Shown here piece after piece: positions 54,173 through 62,938 of a stretch of DNA of 64,000 nt; position 1 is the stretch's first letter, and each line of letters opens with the position of its first letter. Position numbers and translations under genes: made by a program. The notes under the pieces were generated by a model. It had not been told where the DNA came from. It saw only the letters and a list, made by a program, of their open reading frames with translations, and searched no databases. Source of the DNA: a virus; the IMG/VR virus record IMGVR_UViG_3300048032_000927, positions 1 through 64,000 of that record; one strand, given 5' to 3'.

Positions 54173-54950
54173 CTTAATAATTAATGGTTCTCGCGCTGGA
54201 TTCTTTTCTATGTTTAGAGGTACAGTGGGTACACTATTAATATGCGAACAACAAGCATTAACACCATTCATTGATTGGAAAAATACTCTATATAACGATA
54301 GCCCAAACGATAATGCATGGGAATATTATTTTGAAAATATATCTGATCTTGATCCTGAAAATTATACTACAGCAAGATGTCACAACATTCTCCCAAGAGA
54401 ATACAACACTAGACTAACCATGAACAGGTTAATAAATAAATATGTCAAAATCAAGTCTGATATAAATAAAAAAATCGAAATTATAGTCAAAGAATTAGGA
54501 AAAAATCCGCTTGGTGTTCATATAAGGATGACTGATAAAATAAACTGCACTTCTCATGGCGAGCCTGAAAGCGGAAAACCAATTTCAATTGATTTATACA
54601 AAAAGCATATTGATAAAAATTTACAAGAACATGGCTCTAAATTTTTTCTAGCAACTGACGATGAGTCTGCGGCTGAAGAAATTAAAACTGAATATGGCGA
54701 AAATGTCATAACCACTAATTCAATTAGATCAACAGGCACAAAAAGCATTCACCATCACTTGGCTGGAAATAACAGAATAAAGGGTGAGCAAGTTTTAATT
54801 GACTGCCTTGTATTAAGTAGATGCAAACATATCATTAAAGGTATTAGTAATGTTGCTTTATGCGCCATGTTCTGGAATCTAGACTTGACATGCGATAATC
54901 TCAATTCTATATACAACGGCGACTCGAGAGAAGATTTTGTGCATGAATAA
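54162..54950 (+). CDS. Fucosyltransferase-like glycosyltransferase (GT23/GT65-type)
   Basis: This 262-residue protein has LGVHIRMTDKIN, matching the H-x-R-x-T-D-K motif of alpha-1,6-fucosyltransferases (GT23 and NodZ). It also has FFLATDDESAAEEIKTEYG and a C-terminal segment with CLVLSRCKHIIKGISNVALC, where the enzyme family binds GDP-fucose. GDP-mannose dehydratase and GDP-fucose synthase lie in the same cluster, so a GDP-L-fucose donor is plausible. The N terminus (SRAGFFSMFRGTVGTLL) resembles the donor loop of this superfamily. It overlaps the next gene by 8 bp. Confidence 0.65.
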   Translation: MSNSLIINGSRAGFFSMFRGTVGTLLICEQQALTPFIDWKNTLYNDSPNDNAWEYYFENISDLDPENYTTARCHNILPREYNTRLTMNRLINKYVKIKSDINKKIEIIVKELGKNPLGVHIRMTDKINCTSHGEPESGKPISIDLYKKHIDKNLQEHGSKFFLATDDESAAEEIKTEYGENVITTNSIRSTGTKSIHHHLAGNNRIKGEQVLIDCLVLSRCKHIIKGISNVALCAMFWNLDLTCDNLNSIYNGDSREDFVHE

Positions 54951-55794
54951 GATTAGTAGTGAGCCGTTTTTGAGTGGATATACTTATCGTTCACTAGCAA
55001 GTCAGGCAATATGTGACAATGGCGATACTCGTTACATGAAATCTACATGTAATGGTATAAATCCTAATGAAGTTATTGAAAACGAACTCTTATATGTAAC
55101 CGGAAATCAAACCAAAAGATTTTTTATAGAAATCGCGCCAAAAATTAAAAACAAGTTTTCGGTTATCACAGCTCAAACGGACCCAGGGGTTGATGCTTCT
55201 TATGTCAAATTACTCCCAGATAATTTAGTTACTTGGTGGTCAATTAATGTTCACGTAGATCACTCAAAAATTAAACCAATTCCACTAGGCTTACAAAATT
55301 TGCACTGGCGGTATAATGGAAATATTCAAAGTGACCCAGAAACTTATAAGAAATACCAACCTAACCCTAAAGAAAAAAAAATACTAGGCTCCTTTTCGGT
55401 TCAGAACAACCATCATGAAAGAAGTACATGTTTAAACGCAGCAAAAAAAATCAACTGTGACTTCAGAATGTTCAAATCCGAAGATAGAAAAAATGAAAGT
55501 TACGTTGATGATTATTTTAATACAGTGTCAAGATATAAATTTGTGCTGTGTCCTTGGGGTGCAGGAATTGACACCCATAGATTATGGGAAACCTTGTATT
55601 TAGGTTCAATACCCATCACCAGACGTCACAGAGTTTATCGTGATTTTGAGGATTTTCCTATATTATTTCTGGACGATTGGCTAGAACTTATTGAAATAGA
55701 TTTTGAATCAACGTACAATTACTACAAAGAGAAATTACAAACAGAAAATAGAATTTATTTTGAATACTGGAATAATAAAATTATTTCAACATAA
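54943..55794 (+). CDS. Exostosin-like glycosyltransferase, second copy
   Basis: The product is 283 residues from the ATG at 54943; a TTG at 54937 is an alternative. It carries SRYKFVLCPWGAGIDTHRLW followed by TLYLGSIPIT and FLDDW, the donor-binding core of exostosin-like transferases, and resembles the protein at 53456 in this part only. N-terminal residues 1-120 are of unknown fold. A weak hairpin (AGAAG/CTTCT) follows the stop and could end or attenuate the transcript. Confidence 0.65.
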   Translation: MNKISSEPFLSGYTYRSLASQAICDNGDTRYMKSTCNGINPNEVIENELLYVTGNQTKRFFIEIAPKIKNKFSVITAQTDPGVDASYVKLLPDNLVTWWSINVHVDHSKIKPIPLGLQNLHWRYNGNIQSDPETYKKYQPNPKEKKILGSFSVQNNHHERSTCLNAAKKINCDFRMFKSEDRKNESYVDDYFNTVSRYKFVLCPWGAGIDTHRLWETLYLGSIPITRRHRVYRDFEDFPILFLDDWLELIEIDFESTYNYYKEKLQTENRIYFEYWNNKIIST

Positions 55795-55823
55795 AGAAGA
55801 GAAGGCTTCTGTTAATTAGTGAA

Positions 55824-55829
55824 TATAAT
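55824..55829 (+). promoter_or_regulatory. Possible -10 box (TATAAT) upstream of 55838
   Basis: TATAAT ends 8 nt before the ATG at 55838, in a 43-bp intergenic gap within an otherwise overlapping gene cluster. No good -35 is seen at normal spacing. Confidence 0.4.
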
Positions 55830-55837
55830 TATATGAT

Positions 55838-56518
55838 ATGAAAATAGGGTTTGTAGTTACAACACATTATAGTGATATTTGTCCAACTGGTATGGATAGT
55901 ATTATTACTTACATAGATAGTTTCGTAAAGATAAGGAAGAATAATTATTTTCTCTACGTGATAGATAATACATCTGTAAAAAAAATAACACACCCTGAAA
56001 TGGAATTTTCTTGGTTTAATTATGAATATATTGAAGATCAAAAAATAAGTGGCTTAACAGGTGCTTGGAACAAAGGGATTAAAAAAGCAATTGATGACAG
56101 TTGTGATATTATTTTAAATACTAATAACGATTTAATTTTAAATGAATCAACACATTCGTTAATTGAGATAATATCAACGCATGAGCATTCTGATAAATCC
56201 TTATACGGTCCAGTTACAACTAGAGATGGTGTTTCTACTGATCATCAAGCTAGAAACGGTGTTGGTGATAGACTTATTGAAACATCAGATCATTACGCAT
56301 TAAACGGATTTTTTAATGCTTTTACAAAAGAATTTTTTAATAATTTTAATATAGAGGGTAATCTCTACAGTACCGATATAAAAGAAATGTGGTGTGGTCA
56401 AGAAGTGGAATTATATAACAGAGGTAAAACAAATGGTATGAAAAGTTTCATTGTAGAACATTGTTTTGTAGAACATATTAAACATAGGTCTTGGATATCA
56501 GCAAAAAATAAATTATAA
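55838..56518 (+). CDS. Glycosyltransferase family 2-like protein
   Basis: This 226-residue protein starts KIGFVVTTHYSD and has YFLYVIDNTS, LTGAWNKGIKKAIDDSCDIILNTNND (D-x-D-like NTNND metal site) and a C-terminal region with EVELYNRGKTNGMKSFIVEH. These fit a small GT-A transferase. It begins a compositionally different, C-poor block that continues to 58130. The stop overlaps the next ATG (TAATG). It may have been acquired together with the following epimerase and methyltransferase. Confidence 0.7.
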   Translation: MKIGFVVTTHYSDICPTGMDSIITYIDSFVKIRKNNYFLYVIDNTSVKKITHPEMEFSWFNYEYIEDQKISGLTGAWNKGIKKAIDDSCDIILNTNNDLILNESTHSLIEIISTHEHSDKSLYGPVTTRDGVSTDHQARNGVGDRLIETSDHYALNGFFNAFTKEFFNNFNIEGNLYSTDIKEMWCGQEVELYNRGKTNGMKSFIVEHCFVEHIKHRSWISAKNKL

Positions 56519-57513
56519 TGAAAAATATATTAATAACAGGAGTTGCTGGTTTAATAGGCAGTAGGTTAGCAGATTGGATAATAGATAATACTGACTATAA
56601 TGTAATTGGTGTCGATAATCTGAGTGGAGGTTACGTTGATAATGTACATGAGGGTGTTAAGTTCTATCAGATGGATGTGAAAGATTCGGCGATTGGAGAT
56701 ATTTTTAAAGAATATAAACCTATATATGTTTTCCACTTTGCAGCATATGCTGCAGAAGGTTTAAGTCCATTCATTAGATGTTTTAATTATGAAAATAATT
56801 TAGTAGCAACTACAAATATCGTCAATAATTGTATTAATTATGATACTAAAAGATTGATATTTACATCTACTATGGCAGTATACGGTAAAGGAAATCCACC
56901 GTTTAATGAATCTGATCAACCAAATCCAATAGACCCATACGGTGTTGCTAAATTTGCTTGTGAATCAGATATACAAATCGCTGGTGAACAACATGGGTTA
57001 GACTGGTGCATTATTCGACCACATAATGTTTATGGTATTAAACAAAACATATGGGATAAATATAGAAATGTTTTAGGAATATGGATGTACCAGCACATGA
57101 ATGATATTAGTATGACTATCTTTGGGGACGGTGAACAAAAACGAGCGTTTAGTTTTATCGATGATTGTTTAGAACCTTTATGGAAATCAGCAGTTAAGAA
57201 AGAAGCTAGTAAAGAAATTATAAATTTAGGTTCTAGTAAATTCTATACCATTAACGAAGCCAATAGAATCTTAAAGAGCGTGATTGGTGGTGGTAGTACT
57301 AAATATGAGAAAAAAAGACATGAAGTAAAAAATGCGCACCCAACATGGGAAAAATCAATGAGGATATTAGATTATCGAGACAAGATTTCGTTAAAAGATG
57401 GTTTAAATCTTATGTGGGAATGGGCGAAATCTCAACCGGATAGAGAAAGATTTGTTTGGAATAAATACGAAATAGAAAGAGGTATCTACGATTTTTGGAA
57501 AATAAAAAAATAA
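56518..57513 (+). CDS. NAD-dependent epimerase/dehydratase (UDP-glucose 4-epimerase-like)
   Basis: This 331-residue extended SDR has an N-terminal GVAGLIGS nucleotide-binding loop, VFHFAAYAAEG, a catalytic Ser/Thr region FTSTMAVYG and Y-x-x-x-K in DPYGVAKFACE, followed by RPHNVYG. The C-terminal substrate domain ends in an unusual Trp/Arg-rich helix. The reaction is probably 4-epimerisation or dehydration of a nucleotide-hexose. It is not obviously one of the gmd/fcl pair. TAATG coupled to the preceding gene. Confidence 0.8.
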   Translation: MKNILITGVAGLIGSRLADWIIDNTDYNVIGVDNLSGGYVDNVHEGVKFYQMDVKDSAIGDIFKEYKPIYVFHFAAYAAEGLSPFIRCFNYENNLVATTNIVNNCINYDTKRLIFTSTMAVYGKGNPPFNESDQPNPIDPYGVAKFACESDIQIAGEQHGLDWCIIRPHNVYGIKQNIWDKYRNVLGIWMYQHMNDISMTIFGDGEQKRAFSFIDDCLEPLWKSAVKKEASKEIINLGSSKFYTINEANRILKSVIGGGSTKYEKKRHEVKNAHPTWEKSMRILDYRDKISLKDGLNLMWEWAKSQPDRERFVWNKYEIERGIYDFWKIKK

Positions 57514-57530
57514 AACAAAGTTTAAAAATT

Positions 57531-58130
57531 ATGGAAAGAAGTGATATAATAAACAAGTATGTTGAAAATTATGGTTATGAGACATATTTAGAGGTTGGAT
57601 TACAAAGTGGTAGTAATAGAGATAAGATCAAAGTTAACCCTAAAAATAAAACCACTGTTGACCCTGATATTACATCTAATAACCCTACACACAGAATGAC
57701 ATCAGATGAGTTTTTTATGGGTAATAATAAAACATTTGATGCAATTTTTATTGATGGGTTACATTATTCCGATCAGGTATTAAGAGATATTTTAAATGGG
57801 TTAGAGATTCTTAATGAAGGGGGTACAATTTTTTGTCATGATATGTTACCTGAGAATGAAGATATGGCTAAAGTACCTAGAATTACAAGTACATGGACAG
57901 GTGACTGTTGGAAGGCTTGGTTTAAATTATTAGGTACTAGGGATGATTTAGAGATGTTCATTGTTGATACTGATTTAGGTGTTGGTGTTATAAGAAGAGG
58001 TAAAAATATACCTTTAAAAGAATTAAATATACCTATGGAGAATATGCAGTGGAGTCTATTCGCTGAACACTCAATAAAAAATACTATCAATAAAATTAGT
58101 ACTTCTGAATTTATTGAAAAATGGAAATGA
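57531..58130 (+). CDS. Class I SAM-dependent methyltransferase
   Basis: The product is 199 residues from the ATG at 57531; a TTG at 57495 overlaps the previous gene. It has the methyltransferase motif I variant YETYLEVGLQSGSN, DAIFIDGLHYSDQVLRDI (motif of Methyltransf_24-type enzymes) and GGTIFCHDMLPEN. These are common in capsule and O-antigen clusters, where they methylate sugars. The C-terminal 60 residues are unknown. It overlaps the next gene by a few bases. Confidence 0.75.
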   Translation: MERSDIINKYVENYGYETYLEVGLQSGSNRDKIKVNPKNKTTVDPDITSNNPTHRMTSDEFFMGNNKTFDAIFIDGLHYSDQVLRDILNGLEILNEGGTIFCHDMLPENEDMAKVPRITSTWTGDCWKAWFKLLGTRDDLEMFIVDTDLGVGVIRRGKNIPLKELNIPMENMQWSLFAEHSIKNTINKISTSEFIEKWK

Positions 58131-58828
58131 AACTAATAACAATATTCAATTTTCCCAATCAAAATAATTACAACAATCTTTGTCAATGGTGGATTAGTCA
58201 ATGCCTAAAAAATTCGGAATTAGATATTGAAATTTGGTATAGAGACAGCATTGATCACCTTAAAATTTTAGATAAAAGAATCAGGTGCATTAAAAAAGAT
58301 GAAGTCAAAATATCTAGTCTATTAAAATCAAACTTAATCTCAGATAAAGCTCAACATAATATTGGATTCAAGCTTTACAATCTTTGTCAAGAGTCCGATC
58401 CCTTTATATTTATAGACGCCGACGCTATTTTATTTAAAGATATTACCCCATTAATCAACGCCTCTAAAGATAAGCCTTTTATAGCTATAAACCACCAAGA
58501 TATACCCGGACACACTTCTCATATACCTTATAAGTTCTTAAATAGCGGGGTCCAGATTTGCAGTGACTCCAGTGTATTAGATTTTAATGAAATTGTTAAA
58601 GCCCAAAATCTTCATGATTATTTTATTGTTCCCGGCACGGATCAATCAATGCTTTGGACGTACTTTAACCATATTAAATATAATTATACGCACAAAGATA
58701 TTGGTCGCGAATGGAATAACTGCGCAGGATTAAAGAGTGGCGAAAGTGACATTTGCATAAACCATTATTGGTACAACTTTAAACCATGGAATATTAAATG
58801 TAAATTCTGGGAATCTTTTTTATCATAG
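58127..58828 (+). CDS. GT-A glycosyltransferase-like protein (GT8-type D-x-D)
   Basis: The product is 233 residues from the ATG at 58127 (ATGA with the upstream stop); the ATG at 58121 is equally possible. FIFIDADAILFKDITPL gives the D-x-D metal site, FLNSGVQIC is the conserved acceptor-side loop and GTDQSMLWTYF has the D-Q pair seen in GT8-type and nucleotide-diphospho-sugar transferases. The C terminus has CINHYWYNFKPW. The likely role is transfer of hexose or glucuronate-type sugars. The next gene starts 5 bp downstream. Confidence 0.7.
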   Translation: MKLITIFNFPNQNNYNNLCQWWISQCLKNSELDIEIWYRDSIDHLKILDKRIRCIKKDEVKISSLLKSNLISDKAQHNIGFKLYNLCQESDPFIFIDADAILFKDITPLINASKDKPFIAINHQDIPGHTSHIPYKFLNSGVQICSDSSVLDFNEIVKAQNLHDYFIVPGTDQSMLWTYFNHIKYNYTHKDIGREWNNCAGLKSGESDICINHYWYNFKPWNIKCKFWESFLS

Positions 58829-58833
58829 CATAA

Positions 58834-59865
58834 ATGAAAAAAATAATTATTACAGGAGTCACAGGTCAGGACGGCAGTCATATGGCTGACTATTTATTAA
58901 AAAATACTAATTTTAAAATCTACGGAGCAGTTCGTCGTCTTAGTGTTAAGAATCACGAGAACATTTTACATTTAGAAAATGAGCCGCGCTTTGAGTTAAT
59001 AAATATGGACCTTAACGACGCTCATAGCATGAGAGATGTCATCATAGATCTTCAGCCTGATTATTTTATTAATTTCGCCGCCCAATCTTTTGTTGCCGGT
59101 AGCTGGGATTACCCAATCCAAACATGGGACACCGATGCAGATGCAGTTCTGCATATACTAGAATCAATCAGAAGATTTTCGCCAGCTTGTCGTTTTTATA
59201 ATGCAGGATCCTCCGAAGAATTTGGCGATGTTATTTATAGCCCCCAAAATGAAGAGCATCCATTACGACCACAATCTCCTTATGGCGCAGCAAAATGCGC
59301 GGCTCGTCATATTGTGAGGGTCTACAGAGAATCTTACGGTTTGTTTGCGATTCAAGGTTGGCTATTTAATCACGAGGGCACAAGAAGAGGTCTCGATTTT
59401 GTTACAAGGAAAATCAGCAACGGTGTCGCAAAAATTAAACATGCAATTGAAAGCGGTCAAGAAATTCCTACCCTGCAGCTCGGCAATATTGACGCTCAAC
59501 GAGATTGGACTGACGCAGAAGATTTTATGGAAGGAGTTTGGATGATGCTGAACAGAGACAAGCCCAAAAACTATGTTCTCGCTAGCGGCAAGATGTATAC
59601 TGTTCGTGAGTTTTTGAATGAAAGTTTAAAATGTGCTGATATTAAATTTATAGCAAAAGGCTCCGAAGAAAACGAAGAATATTATACCGAAGACGGCAAA
59701 CTAATCTTTAAGGTTAATTCAAAATTTTATAGGCCCGCTGAAGTTCATGAGCTTTGCGGAGATTGCTCTCTGGCAGAGCAGGAGATGGGCTGGACTCGTA
59801 AAACTGACTTCTACGGTTTGGTTAAAAAAATGTACGATAACGATTACAAGCTTCTCTCAAAGTGA
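58834..59865 (+). CDS. gmd: GDP-mannose 4,6-dehydratase
   Basis: This 343-residue enzyme converts GDP-D-mannose to GDP-4-keto-6-deoxymannose. It has GVTGQDGSHMADYLL (NAD(P) loop), FINFAAQSFV, NAGSSEEFGD with the catalytic Ser/Glu, SPYGAAKCAARHIVR (Y-x-x-x-K), NHEGTRRGLDFVTRKIS and GNIDAQRDWTDAEDFMEGVW, and the C-terminal FYRPAEVHELCGD. Length and motifs match the family with no obvious defect. It directly precedes the fucose synthase gene, with a GTGA overlap. Confidence 0.95.
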   Translation: MKKIIITGVTGQDGSHMADYLLKNTNFKIYGAVRRLSVKNHENILHLENEPRFELINMDLNDAHSMRDVIIDLQPDYFINFAAQSFVAGSWDYPIQTWDTDADAVLHILESIRRFSPACRFYNAGSSEEFGDVIYSPQNEEHPLRPQSPYGAAKCAARHIVRVYRESYGLFAIQGWLFNHEGTRRGLDFVTRKISNGVAKIKHAIESGQEIPTLQLGNIDAQRDWTDAEDFMEGVWMMLNRDKPKNYVLASGKMYTVREFLNESLKCADIKFIAKGSEENEEYYTEDGKLIFKVNSKFYRPAEVHELCGDCSLAEQEMGWTRKTDFYGLVKKMYDNDYKLLSK

Positions 59866-60806
59866 AAGAAAGTAAAGTCTTTGTGGCCGGCCATAGAGGA
59901 ATGGTCGGCTCTGCAGTATTAGATAATCTAAAATCAAAAGGCTACAATAACATAGTAACAAAGACTAGAAATGAAGTAGATTTAACTAGTCAGCAAGATG
60001 TTGATGAATTATTTGGTAATGAAAGCATCGATTATGTTATTTTATGTGCTGCTAAAGTTGGTGGTATATTAGCTAACAATACTTACAGGGGCGATTTCAT
60101 ATATGAAAATTTACAAATAGCCTCAAACATTATCAAGTCATCGCAAGTTCATGGTGTATCAAAATTAATCAACCTTGGATCTTCATGCATTTACCCAAGA
60201 GATGCAAAAATACCCATTAAGGAAGAATCGCTACTTACTGGTATACTAGAAAAAACAAATGAGCCTTACGCTATCGCTAAAATAGCGGCGCTTAAAATGT
60301 GCGAAGCATTCAATACTCAATACGGTAGTAATTTTTATTCACTTATGCCGTGCAATCTTTACGGTCCCCGAGATAATTTTGACCTTAAAACATCCCATGT
60401 TCTTCCGGCGTTTATTAATAAAGTTCATGCCGCAAAACTTTCGGGGCAAAAAGAAATAGAGGTCTGGGGTAGTGGCAAACCGTTAAGAGAATTTCTTTAC
60501 GTAGATGATTTAGCTAGCGCAGTAATATATTGCTTAGAGAATATTGAAGCTAAAGATATATACGAGCAAGGAATATCTCACATTAACTGTGGGTCTGAAG
60601 ACGAGGTTTCGATTTCTGAACTCATGTATATCATACAAGACGCCGTTAATTATAACGGTAAGATTGTCTTTGATAAAACGAAACCCGACGGAACCTTTCG
60701 GAAGAAAATGGATAACACAAGAATACAAAACCTAGGGTATAAAAATACTACATCATTAGCAGATGGAATAAAAAAAACATATTCTTGGTTTAAAAATAAT
60801 TTTTAA
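59862..60806 (+). CDS. fcl: GDP-L-fucose synthase
   Basis: The product is 314 residues, starting with GTG in a GTGA overlap. It has GHRGMVGSAV (NADPH loop), LGSSCIYPRDAKIPIKEESL, the catalytic Y-x-x-x-K in NEPYAIAKIAALKM, and NLYGPRDNFDLKTSHVLPAF followed by VWGSGKPLREFLYVDDLA. It performs the epimerase and reductase step that follows gmd and yields GDP-L-fucose. The family's Cys near the active site (SCIYP) is present. It probably supplies the fucosyltransferase-like protein at 54162. Confidence 0.95.
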   Translation: MKESKVFVAGHRGMVGSAVLDNLKSKGYNNIVTKTRNEVDLTSQQDVDELFGNESIDYVILCAAKVGGILANNTYRGDFIYENLQIASNIIKSSQVHGVSKLINLGSSCIYPRDAKIPIKEESLLTGILEKTNEPYAIAKIAALKMCEAFNTQYGSNFYSLMPCNLYGPRDNFDLKTSHVLPAFINKVHAAKLSGQKEIEVWGSGKPLREFLYVDDLASAVIYCLENIEAKDIYEQGISHINCGSEDEVSISELMYIIQDAVNYNGKIVFDKTKPDGTFRKKMDNTRIQNLGYKNTTSLADGIKKTYSWFKNNF

Positions 60807-60826
60807 CAATTATAATCTAATTAATC

Positions 60827-61084
60827 ATGGCTACTAAAAGTAAAAAGCAAGAAAAAGCAGAAGCGACTGACGCTGAAGTTCAAAACGAAAACGCCGGAAA
60901 AACTTCTATAGTTTTTGACGATAAAGAATACTTCCTTGAAGATATGACTCAAGAGCAGCAAGCTATCATCAGTCATATTAGCGACCTAGAAGGAAAGATT
61001 CAAAAGGCGCAATTCGACTTAAATCAGCATAACGTTGGTAAACAAGCGTTTGTTGACATGCTAAAAAAAGCTCTAGAAGCTTAA
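60827..61084 (+). CDS. Small DUF6447-like protein
   Basis: This 85-residue protein has a Lys/Glu-rich N terminus, then SIVFDDKEYFLEDMTQEQQA and a C-terminal helix with IQKAQFDLNQHNVGKQAF. This order (short beta hairpin, then a heptad-like helix) resembles DUF6447 proteins widespread in cyanophages and related marine phages. The function is unknown. A TATAAT lies 10 nt before the ATG. It interrupts the sugar genes and may have a separate expression programme. Confidence 0.6.
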   Translation: MATKSKKQEKAEATDAEVQNENAGKTSIVFDDKEYFLEDMTQEQQAIISHISDLEGKIQKAQFDLNQHNVGKQAFVDMLKKALEA

Positions 61085-61103
61085 TTTTGTCTTTTTTTAC
61101 GTG

Positions 61104-61109
61104 TATAAT
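61104..61109 (+). promoter_or_regulatory. Possible -10-only promoter upstream of 61115
   Basis: TATAAT in the context GTGTATAATT ends 5 nt before the ATG at 61115. A convincing -35 is absent. Confidence 0.4.
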
Positions 61110-61114
61110 TCTGT

Positions 61115-62026
61115 ATGCGTAAAATAAAATCTCTAGTTACTGGTGGGGCTGGCTTCATAGGCAGTCATCTTGTTGAACGCCTGCTCAAAGCAGGGCACGA
61201 AGTCGTAGTGGTTGACGATGAGTCTTCTACTGCTAATTCAAATTTTAACTGGAGAGACGATACCGAGAATCATAAAGTTGACATTTGTGATTTCGATAAA
61301 CTTGAACCTTTATTTAAAGGAGTAGATTTAGTTTTTCATTTAGCTGCAAGATCAAGAATACAGATTTGCGTCCAAGACCCTTCTGACGCAGTTAAAAATA
61401 ATTCTCTCGGGACCGTTAATGTTTTGCAGTCTGCGAGATTAAACAAATGCAAGCGAGTAATGTTCGCAGGAACCTCCTCTTGCTATGGTTTAGCGAATCC
61501 TATTCCATTAACAGAGGATATGCCAAATGATTGTTTAAATCCATATTCAGTCAGTAAAGCTAATTGTGAAGAATTATGCAAAATGTATACAAAGCTTTTT
61601 GGGCTTGAAACTGTACTCTTTAGATTTTTTAATGTTTATGGCGAGCGCCAACCCTTAAGCGGAGACTACGCTCCTGTTGTTGGTTTATTCTTTAGGCAAA
61701 AAGAAGCTGGCGAATCGATGACTGTAGTTGGAGACGGCCTTCAAACTAGAGATTACACATATGTAAAAGATATAGCTGAAGCGATGTATCTGGCGGGCGA
61801 GTCTAAAAATAAAGAAATCATCGGAGAGCTTTTTAATCTAGGTACAGGCAGAAATCATTCTGTGTTAGATATAGTTAAACTAGTGGAAGGCGAATATATA
61901 CACATAGATGCAAGGCCGGGTGAAGCGCGAGAAACCTTAGCTGATAATACAAAGGCAAAGGCTATGCTTAATTGGAGCCCTACTCAGATATTTGAAGATT
62001 GGGTAAAAAATAACAGGCCTCAATGA
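61115..62026 (+). CDS. NAD-dependent epimerase/dehydratase
   Basis: This 303-residue extended SDR has LVTGGAGFIGSHLVERLL, DLVFHLAARSRI, a catalytic Ser/Thr region AGTSSCYG, Y-x-x-x-K in NPYSVSKANCE, RFFNVYGERQP and GDGLQTRDYTYVKDIAEAM. These fit UDP-glucose/UDP-glucuronate 4-epimerase-like enzymes. The pairing with a UDP-sugar dehydrogenase immediately downstream (ATGA overlap) suggests UDP-glucuronate to UDP-galacturonate conversion, which is an inference. There is no Shine-Dalgarno. Confidence 0.85.
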   Translation: MRKIKSLVTGGAGFIGSHLVERLLKAGHEVVVVDDESSTANSNFNWRDDTENHKVDICDFDKLEPLFKGVDLVFHLAARSRIQICVQDPSDAVKNNSLGTVNVLQSARLNKCKRVMFAGTSSCYGLANPIPLTEDMPNDCLNPYSVSKANCEELCKMYTKLFGLETVLFRFFNVYGERQPLSGDYAPVVGLFFRQKEAGESMTVVGDGLQTRDYTYVKDIAEAMYLAGESKNKEIIGELFNLGTGRNHSVLDIVKLVEGEYIHIDARPGEARETLADNTKAKAMLNWSPTQIFEDWVKNNRPQ

Positions 62027-62853
62027 AAATCGGCGTAATCGGTAACGGGTTTGTTGGTTCCGCAATTGCGAACGGATTCATTAATTATGACACAAAAGTC
62101 TTTGACAAGAATCCGGACATCTCAAAAAACTCGCTAGAAGAAGTATTATCTCAGGATTTTGTTTTCGTTTCTGTGCCGACTCCAATGAAGGATGCTATGG
62201 GTGCAGATTGCAATCTTTCAATAATAGAGTCTTGCTTTAATGAGGTAGAATCCTTGGGTTCAAACGCTGTTTTTATCATCAAATCTACTGTTCCAATAGG
62301 TACGACCAAATCCTTGCAGCGTAAACATAAAAACTTAAAGATAATACATTCGCCTGAATTCCTAACTGCTAAATTTGCTAAAGAAGATTTCATTAATGCT
62401 GATAGGCATATCATTGGATATACAAACAAGAAATCAATCGGCGAAAAAGCGATTAAACTTTTCAACAAAGCATTCCCAAATATACAAACAGTATTAATGA
62501 AAAGCGATGAATCTGAATCTGTTAAATATATTGCGAATTGTTTCTTTGCCACCAAGGTTAGTTTTTTTAATGAAGTATATTGTTTAATCGAAAAGCTTGG
62601 CCTTGACTGGCATTCAATTATTAACGGAGTTATCAGCGACAAAAGAATAGGTCAATCGCACTTTCAAGTTCCTGGCCATGATGGAGACAAGGGTTTCGGC
62701 GGAACTTGTTTCCCCAAGGATATCAATGCCTTAATTAAAACTTTTGAAAAAAATGGATTAGACCCTAAATTATTAACGGCGGCTTGGGATGTAAACCTCA
62801 ATGTAAGAAGTGACTTAGATTGGGCTAGATCAGAATCTGCGGTCAAAAAATAG
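62023..62853 (+). CDS. Short UDP-glucose/GDP-mannose dehydrogenase-like protein
   Basis: This 276-residue protein has the NAD-binding start KIGVIGNGFVGSAIANGF, FVSVPTPMK, IIKSTVPIGTT, HSPEFLTAKFA and the central-domain catalytic motif GFGGTCFPKDINAL with Cys229. It stops about 47 residues after this Cys and so lacks the C-terminal UDP-binding domain of full enzymes (usually about 390-450 residues). It may still oxidise a nucleotide sugar in altered form or need a partner. No frameshift remnant of the missing domain is visible in the following 120 bp. Confidence 0.8.
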   Translation: MKIGVIGNGFVGSAIANGFINYDTKVFDKNPDISKNSLEEVLSQDFVFVSVPTPMKDAMGADCNLSIIESCFNEVESLGSNAVFIIKSTVPIGTTKSLQRKHKNLKIIHSPEFLTAKFAKEDFINADRHIIGYTNKKSIGEKAIKLFNKAFPNIQTVLMKSDESESVKYIANCFFATKVSFFNEVYCLIEKLGLDWHSIINGVISDKRIGQSHFQVPGHDGDKGFGGTCFPKDINALIKTFEKNGLDPKLLTAAWDVNLNVRSDLDWARSESAVKK

Positions 62854-62938
62854 ATTGTTAATAACTCAGCAAGGATTGTTCTTGCAATACACAATTTTCT
62901 ATGTTATCATAGGAAAATCAGTCAAATATTTATTTTTT

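Noticed and set aside
62869-62885. Terminator after the UDP-sugar dehydrogenase gene (GCAAG/CTTGC)
   Set aside because: The stem is only 5 bp and is not followed by a T run, so it is too weak to call.
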